In this document: piece after piece, positions 58,357 through 64,000 of the stretch | Layout: the number at the start of each line of letters is the position of its first letter | How positions within the stretch are numbered: position 1 is the first letter of the stretch | From: Diadema setosum | Lineage: Eukaryota; Echinodermata; Echinoidea; Diadematoida; Diadematidae | NCBI GenBank assembly: GCA_033980235.1 | Contig: CM067066.1 | Coordinates: 32,651,180-32,715,179 of the forward strand | DNA length: 64,000 nucleotides | Reading direction: 5' to 3' | Made by a program: the position numbers and the translations under genes | Notes under the pieces: generated by a model | What the model saw: only the letters and a program-made list of their open reading frames with translations | Databases searched by the model: none | What the model was told of the DNA's origin: nothing

Positions 58357-59857
58357 ACCTTATATACACAGCTAACGACAAGTTGTATACATGACGCTCT
58401 GTAAGTTGATCTATAAGTAATCCATGTTGATGTCACAAAGAATCTAAAAGTTATCATACGATGAAGTCTCTAATGTGAAATCTCTAGTATCAGTGAGCGA
58501 ATAAAAACTTAACTGATGCGTCTGAAGTCACACACTTCAAGCTACGCTATGAATGAATGCATTTTGCGCCATTTTATATTTAAGTGTGTGTACACCAGGG
58601 TGTTTATACATCAAATACAATACAGATGATAATGAAGCATCCCTTAATCGGATCACTCCCCATTTTATGCTTTCAAGACTCAATGTTTGCTTTGCTCAAC
58701 ATAAACGATGTGTACATATGCATTCATATATTATGTTGCATATTTATATGTAATATAAGTCAATGACTTATATTGCATTTAAATATGACTTATAAGTCAT
58801 ATTTATATGACTTATAAGTCATTTATTTAGCTGTCACTCGAGATGATGAAGCGACTGCAAAGAGCTTGAGACCAAATGTTTCATGCATTCATGCAAATAA
58901 CTCTTTGACACAGAGTTCAATAATCAAACTGAAAAAAAAAAAACGCGCCGCAGAAACAGAACAAAACACGGCTAATTACACTTTGGACAGTCTGGAATTG
59001 GCCTTCAATTTCTTTGACTACGGTTGTATGCCGTTACTCCGAATAAAGCTTCCTCCTTTAAAAAAAAAAAGCAGAAATAAAACCAGCATGACCATGGGGG
59101 AAACCAATTATCGGTACAATTTCATCTGCGAAGCGAACTTTGGCTGGGCAATATAATTCTGATAATAATATTTGTCATTATTATTTGAGTGTATTAGTAT
59201 AAAAATATTCATCAAATGTTAAAGTAAAAGAATACACAGAATTGATGTTAATGGATCCCTATGAATGCAACAACTTTTGTAATAATAGTTATGTCTGTAT
59301 GTGGGATTTTTTTTTTAAAGAGGAATGTCATTTCCTTCTATAGGTTCTATAGGTTTTTGTTAAGTCTTTCATGTTTTGCTTCATGACGTGAAATTGACTT
59401 TGTAAATAAGTATAAAAGTGAATTGTAATGATATCAAATAGTGGTTCATACGGATACAAAACAATTTGATGATTACAAAAGAAAAAATATGGGAAAATAA
59501 TTCAAAAGAGATTTCACTTGGTCTTTTACTTGGTATGTTGTATAGGATAGGCAAGGTACGAATGTTCCATGTTTATAGTTGGCAGTATTATTTCTCTTTA
59601 CATATCAAACCGTCACCGTTTAGCTAGTCGTTTCATGTGCAATGAAGCTATGAAGAGGACATTCCCTTGAGCACAAGGCGTATGGGAAAAGCTGCTACAT
59701 TAGTTCAAGCTGCCAAAATGCATACACAACAGTGAGTACCATTACTTGTATTATCAAATGGTTTAGGGATCCCTCTAATGGTTGTTGGGCTAGAACGATC
59801 CTTCCATCGCCCTCCCCACCCCTATTCTTATCATTATTTTCCACATTTTCCAACTAG
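58357..59857. other. Intergenic, upstream of gene C
   Basis: No gene recognised. It holds a cluster of ATGACTTATAAGTCAT palindromes near 58757-58826 and several A-runs. The promoter of gene C is expected here but no core element stands out. Confidence 0.6.
58757..58826. repeat. Clustered short palindromes (ATGACTTATAAGTCAT)
   Basis: The 16-bp perfect palindrome occurs twice (about 58786-58801 and 58808-58823), with half sites to the left. The cluster can form several alternative hairpins. Confidence 0.85.
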
Positions 59858-59862
59858 CAACT

Positions 59863-60086
59863 ATGGCCAGCGCTGAAGATGAAGTACGCGCAACGAGGAC
59901 AATGTGTTGGGGTGATGAGAGTGGACAGGATGAAGAAGGGGTACAGAGAGGAAGGCGATACATTCCCACAGACTCTGGAGATGACAGCTGTCGGGAGGAT
60001 GAGGGCGTTCAATCTGTGTTTATCCCAAGTGATCATAGCCCTCTTACGGCTGGTAATCAGACTAGCGATGAGACAGCATCAGTCAG
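59863..60086 (+). CDS. ZNFX1: ZNFX1-like gene C, first coding exon
   Basis: ATG at 59863 opens 74 codons plus AG, beginning MASAEDEVRATRTMCWGDES and ending TASV before donor GTAAAT. The exon is acidic and appears disordered. A likely acceptor (TTCCAACTAG ending 59857) lies six bases before the ATG, as in gene B. The phase fits the acceptor at 61415/61416. Shared MAS start, SVR end, size and phase with the gene B exon support homology, although the middle has diverged or been replaced. Confidence 0.68.
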
Positions 60087-61415
60087 GTAAATATCAAGTT
60101 TGGAATTAACTCTTCCTGAAATAAACTCTCCACAAACTTTCATATGCTAAATTCTAAAAAGTCTGAAAATTGTTTTAATCGTCTAACATTGTGATACTCG
60201 TATCAGAAGAATGAAAGTGTCATCAATATTCCAGATTAAGATTTTTCATTTTTTTCTTTTGAGAAAGAGTTTTGTTGTTTCTTGTGGGGGAGGGGTTAAA
60301 TATTCGTGCACATGAAGTATAATGTCTAAGAAATATCCTAGCTGTTGCTGCCTTGCATTATAGCCAATGCAATATTCTCTTCATTCGTACACCCAAGGAG
60401 GTATCTCCTTGGTACACCACAATTTCATCTCGTTCATGTCGTTGGCAACGCTGGGTAAAAATGCCTTGATTTTCGTTCGACTTCGAAGGGAAATTCAGGC
60501 TGATTTTCATAATCTTACATCATGTGATACGTAAATCCATAGTACCATGTAGGCCTATAGATTTGAAAAATTCATTGTGGTCCTTGGGTAGATAAACCAA
60601 TACTCTGAAAAACCCAAAACAGTTAAGTGTACATTGAACAAGGATATGACGCAGGGCAACTGTAGGGGGCTCACATACTCCAGTACGACTGTAACAACGT
60701 AATTCCATAAATACCATTCTCTTAACAACTTCACATGTGTTAGATTTTGTGTGATTTCTTCTTTTGTTCTGCTGCCTTGAGCATCAAATCATGCATTTTT
60801 ATGTGAAGCTGCTATGTCATCATCCTGGTTCATGGGATTTCAAAAACGTTTTTAATCCTCATGGCTATCACAAAATATTCCGAAACTTTGTACCCAGTAT
60901 ATTAAAGTACAGATGTTTAACTGCCAAAGTCTGAAAATCATCCGGAAGTCCCCTTTAATAAACTATACACAATAGACAAAATTATCAAGCTTTGTTTTTA
61001 GCCTTGATATGTACATTTATGCATATATTTACCACAGTATTTGGGTGATAATGATGTGAATTTTCAATTGAAAATCCAACCATCTTCCTTATTACCTTTA
61101 CATATGCAATCCACATGCATGGTAATATCTCGTATCCCGCCTACCGACAAACAATATTTATAATTATGGGGAAAATCAAACTAACTAGACAAAACCATGC
61201 AGTACACTCAACATAAAAACATTTCGGCCACAGGAGAGTGTCCAGGACACTGTTTAAAATATGAGAAATATGTGTCGTAAGTTAACAGCTTATACCTATG
61301 TAAACAGCTGTCTCATACGATGAGACAAGATTTAATATACTGTACGTTCAAACGTATTGCATATGAGCTGTACAAATGTTACAGGAAAAATATGACTTTT
61401 GTGATATTCAATCAG
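60087..61415 (+). other. Gene C intron 1
   Basis: The donor is GTAAAT and the acceptor ATTCAATCAG. Near 60920-60957 is a lone copy of an element end (GAAAATCATCCGGAAGTCCC then CTTTAA) related to the TTAA element at 21370-22422. Confidence 0.65.
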
Positions 61416-64000
61416 AACCCAATGTCAGCGCACCGGACCTTTTCGCGCACTCAGTTCCTCATCGTTGATGGATATTCTTCAGAAAGATCCATCATTGGCT
61501 TTGGCAGACCTTTGTGCACGCAGAGAGGAAATCCAAGTCAGTATCAACGAACCTAGGATTGATGACGAAAGACAGAGGCTGCTGTGGAGGAGTTTGGCAT
61601 CAGTCTGTGACGTTCTAAGTGCTGATCACTCGGTCACCACACTGCTAACAATGGTGTGTGACTCTAAGCTGCTCACATTCCATCTCGGGCACTATCTCAT
61701 CAAACTGAGAAACCCGACTAACGAAGTCAAGAGTGAAGTTGAAACTCTACTTACGGACGTACTCATCGTGTTCAAAACAATGTTACAGTGCTTACCGAGT
61801 CGAGCAACAGACGTTCAAGTTTCCTTCACCCTTCTCAGAGATGCCGTAGAAGCACTGAAAAAGGAGTCTTCGACTGTTTACATTTCCGAGAATCTGGAAC
61901 CAATGATAAAAACCGTATCTGAACAAATTGAAGCCCTAGAAAAGGAGAAGGACCGTAAACGTCAAATGGAGTTAGTTCACAAAAACCCTCCACCGGATGA
62001 TTTTCGCCAGCAAGCCATTCTCCCTACAACGAGAGAATTTCAGGCAGGGTATCGACCATTCCTTCGGCCACATATCACGAGAGGTGTTTATGCGGATGGA
62101 GAACACTATTTGGACGTGCAATTTCGTCTTCTTAAGGAAGATTTTGTATACCCTTTGCGCAATGGAATATCAGAATATGTAGCCTTCAAACGAGCTCACC
62201 CCGGGAAGAGGATCAGACTCCAAGATGTCCGAATCTATGAGGGAGTGCGTTACATTTCGTCGAGTCATGACTCCACTGGAGTTTTTCATTTCTTGTCCTT
62301 CAAAAAGCTTCGAGTTAGATGGCAAACGTCCAAGCGTCTCATGTATGGTTCACTAGTCATTATTTCCAACGATAACTTTGCGACTTTTCTATTTGGAACG
62401 GTTGCTAACAGAAATGTAGAAGGACTTGAGGCTGGGCGTGTAGCTATTCACTTGGTTGATCAAGAAGATATCTCCTGCTTACAGGGCAATACATTCGTCA
62501 TGGCAGAGTCTACCGTCTTCTTCGAAGCTTATCGTCCAGTACTCCTGGGACTACAGAGAATGGAAGCCTCCTCCTTGCCGTTATCAAGATACATCATTCG
62601 TCTCAACAATGTGGTACAAGCCCCAATGTACCTTCAGGAAAGAAGTAGGGAAGATTCCAAGGAATTGCTTATACCTGTTCAAATGGACATAGCACCACTA
62701 CTAGTATTTCATGGCATGTCTCGTAATCGATCAATTGTGTTCGGGCGTAGTATTGCAGTAATGAAAGATGATGCCTGGCCTCGTGTGACTGACGTCAACC
62801 TAGACCCGTCACAGCTGGAAGCAGTGAAGAAAGCTCTCACTACAGAACTTTCTGTTATTCAGGGTCCACCTGGAACTGGTAAGACTTACGTTGGTCTCAA
62901 GATTGTGCATATCCTGCTGATAAACAGACGTATGTGGTCCCCAAATGACAACCCTGGTCCCATTCTTTTGGTATGTTACACAAACCATGCCCTGGATCAA
63001 TTTCTTGAAGGTATTGTAAAGTTCCATTCGGAGGGTCTCGTAAGAGTTGGCAGTCGAAGCAAGAGTGAACATCTCAAGCGATTCAACCTCAAAAAACTCC
63101 TTGGCAGGAGCGGATGTGGGGAACCACGGAGGTCGCTTGAAAAACACGTTCGAGCTGCCAAAACCAAGCTTGATGAAACCGAACTTAGACTCACACGAGC
63201 CAGAAAGGGAATCGTTGCAGAGTTTGAACTACGTGATGTCATATCCCGCGAGCATTACAGAAGTCTTTTACGACTAAAGCATCGCAAACAAGTCGCCTCC
63301 TGGATGGTAGAGTGGCTCCTCGGCGACTGCTACAAAGACAGTGATTGGAACAAGGGAAGAGACCGTACAACGGATACACGAAAGAGAAAAGGCACAGAAG
63401 AGTATGGTAGTGAGACCCAGAGGGTAGGAGAATACAGTGGCAGCAGTGTCTCCATAGACATTGAATGTGAAAGGGACCAGATTGAAGAACGTCGATTGAT
63501 TCATGAAGGTGTCGAGTTTAAAGAGACTAGATCAGCTAAAGGCTCCCATTTTCTGGCTCTACATCTCGATATGCTGGAAGATGACAAACATGCAAAATTG
63601 AAACGTTTCATCAAGAGAAAGATGCTAGGAAAAGACAAGATCGATTTGAGGTACATACTATCAAAACGGGATGTGTGGCGAATGTCCCCAAATCAGAGAT
63701 GGGGTCTGTATCATACTTGGTTGAACAGGTATATAGCAGATCTTGAAATGCGCCTTCCGAGGTGTGAAAGTCGATACAGGCAACTATGTTTTGAACTTGA
63801 GGAAGCCAAGGACATAGAGAAGGTAAAAGTGCTCCGAGGCGCTACCATCATTGGCATGACCACAACTGCGGCTGCCAGCAATCAGCAAGTGCTTCAAAGA
63901 GTGAGACCAAAGATTGTGGTTGTTGAGGAAGCTGCTGAAGTGCTTGAAGCTCACATCATAACTGCCCTTCATTCTTCTTGCCAACAGCTCATTCTTATCG
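61416..64000 (+). CDS. ZNFX1: ZNFX1-like gene C, main exon (3' end outside window)
   Basis: I read this frame codon by codon to the last base and found no stop. It opens RTQCQRTGPFR, then the N-terminal domain with LMDILQKDPSLALADL. From the first full codon, Walker A GPPGTGKT is at 483-490 and motif II VVVEEAAE at 834-841. The shared NPPPDDFRQQAILPT and RPHITRGVYADGEHYLDVQF blocks match B and A. An insert at about 645-700 is rich in charged residues and differs from B. The exon stops at motif III (LI) because the window ends. The NF-X1 fingers and the C-terminus are therefore not visible. The protein is closer to B than to A. The last 200 bases are almost identical to B (see findings). Confidence 0.95.

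Noticed and set aside
1..64000. CRISPR arrays, bacterial operons or prophage
   Set aside because: No regularly spaced repeats are present. Introns, SINE/LINE relics and ZNFX1 genes show this is animal nuclear DNA.

Overview
This is eukaryotic DNA: AT-rich, with long introns carrying GT/AG junctions, many short interspersed repeats, and almost no long reading frames outside three related genes and one retrotransposon. The host is most likely an invertebrate deuterostome, with an echinoderm my best guess and a hemichordate or lancelet possible. Two things point there: multiple ZNFX1-type genes in tandem, and a Ty3/Gypsy retrotransposon whose gag and integrase look like the Gmr1 group, which is known from deuterostomes. 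I could not run a search, so the species stays open.

The backbone is a head-to-tail array of three ZNFX1-like genes, all on the + strand. They encode NFX1-type zinc-finger proteins with a UPF1-like superfamily 1 helicase, a family of RNA-binding antiviral and small-RNA factors. Gene A enters from the left edge. Its exons are 2-141 (RG-rich N-terminus), 9465-13760 (helicase plus NF-X1 fingers), 15410-15512 and 16382-17299 (C-terminus with RZ zinc finger). Gene B is complete from a probable ATG: 33646-33872, 34855-39570, 44794-44899 and 45464-46399, giving 1994 residues. Gene C runs off the right edge: 59863-60086 and 61416->64000, open in frame to the last base. Splice phases agree at every junction, and the first-intron phase is the same in all three genes. 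B carries a longer NF-X1 finger array, a reduced RZ finger and an RG-rich tail. A has a full RZ finger and an RG-rich N-terminus. The last 200 bases of C match B at about 96%, while the sequence just upstream is much more diverged, which suggests gene conversion.

Intron 1 of gene A holds an antisense LTR retrotransposon (2216-8119). Its two 1145-bp LTRs are almost identical, and a single intact frame encodes gag, protease and integrase but no reverse transcriptase or RNase H. The long intron of gene B (39571-44793) and both intergenic stretches are full of non-autonomous DNA elements. These include two copies of a TA-flanked element with long terminal inverted repeats, a mariner-like foldback, several TTAA-flanked (piggyBac-type) elements, and a GC-rich element with GGCC ends. 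There are also 5'-truncated LINE fragments, a tRNA-like SINE cluster ending in a perfect 344-bp palindrome, and microsatellites. Several of these would fold into long hairpin RNA if transcribed, which is notable beside genes of a dsRNA-sensing family, though any functional link is conjecture.
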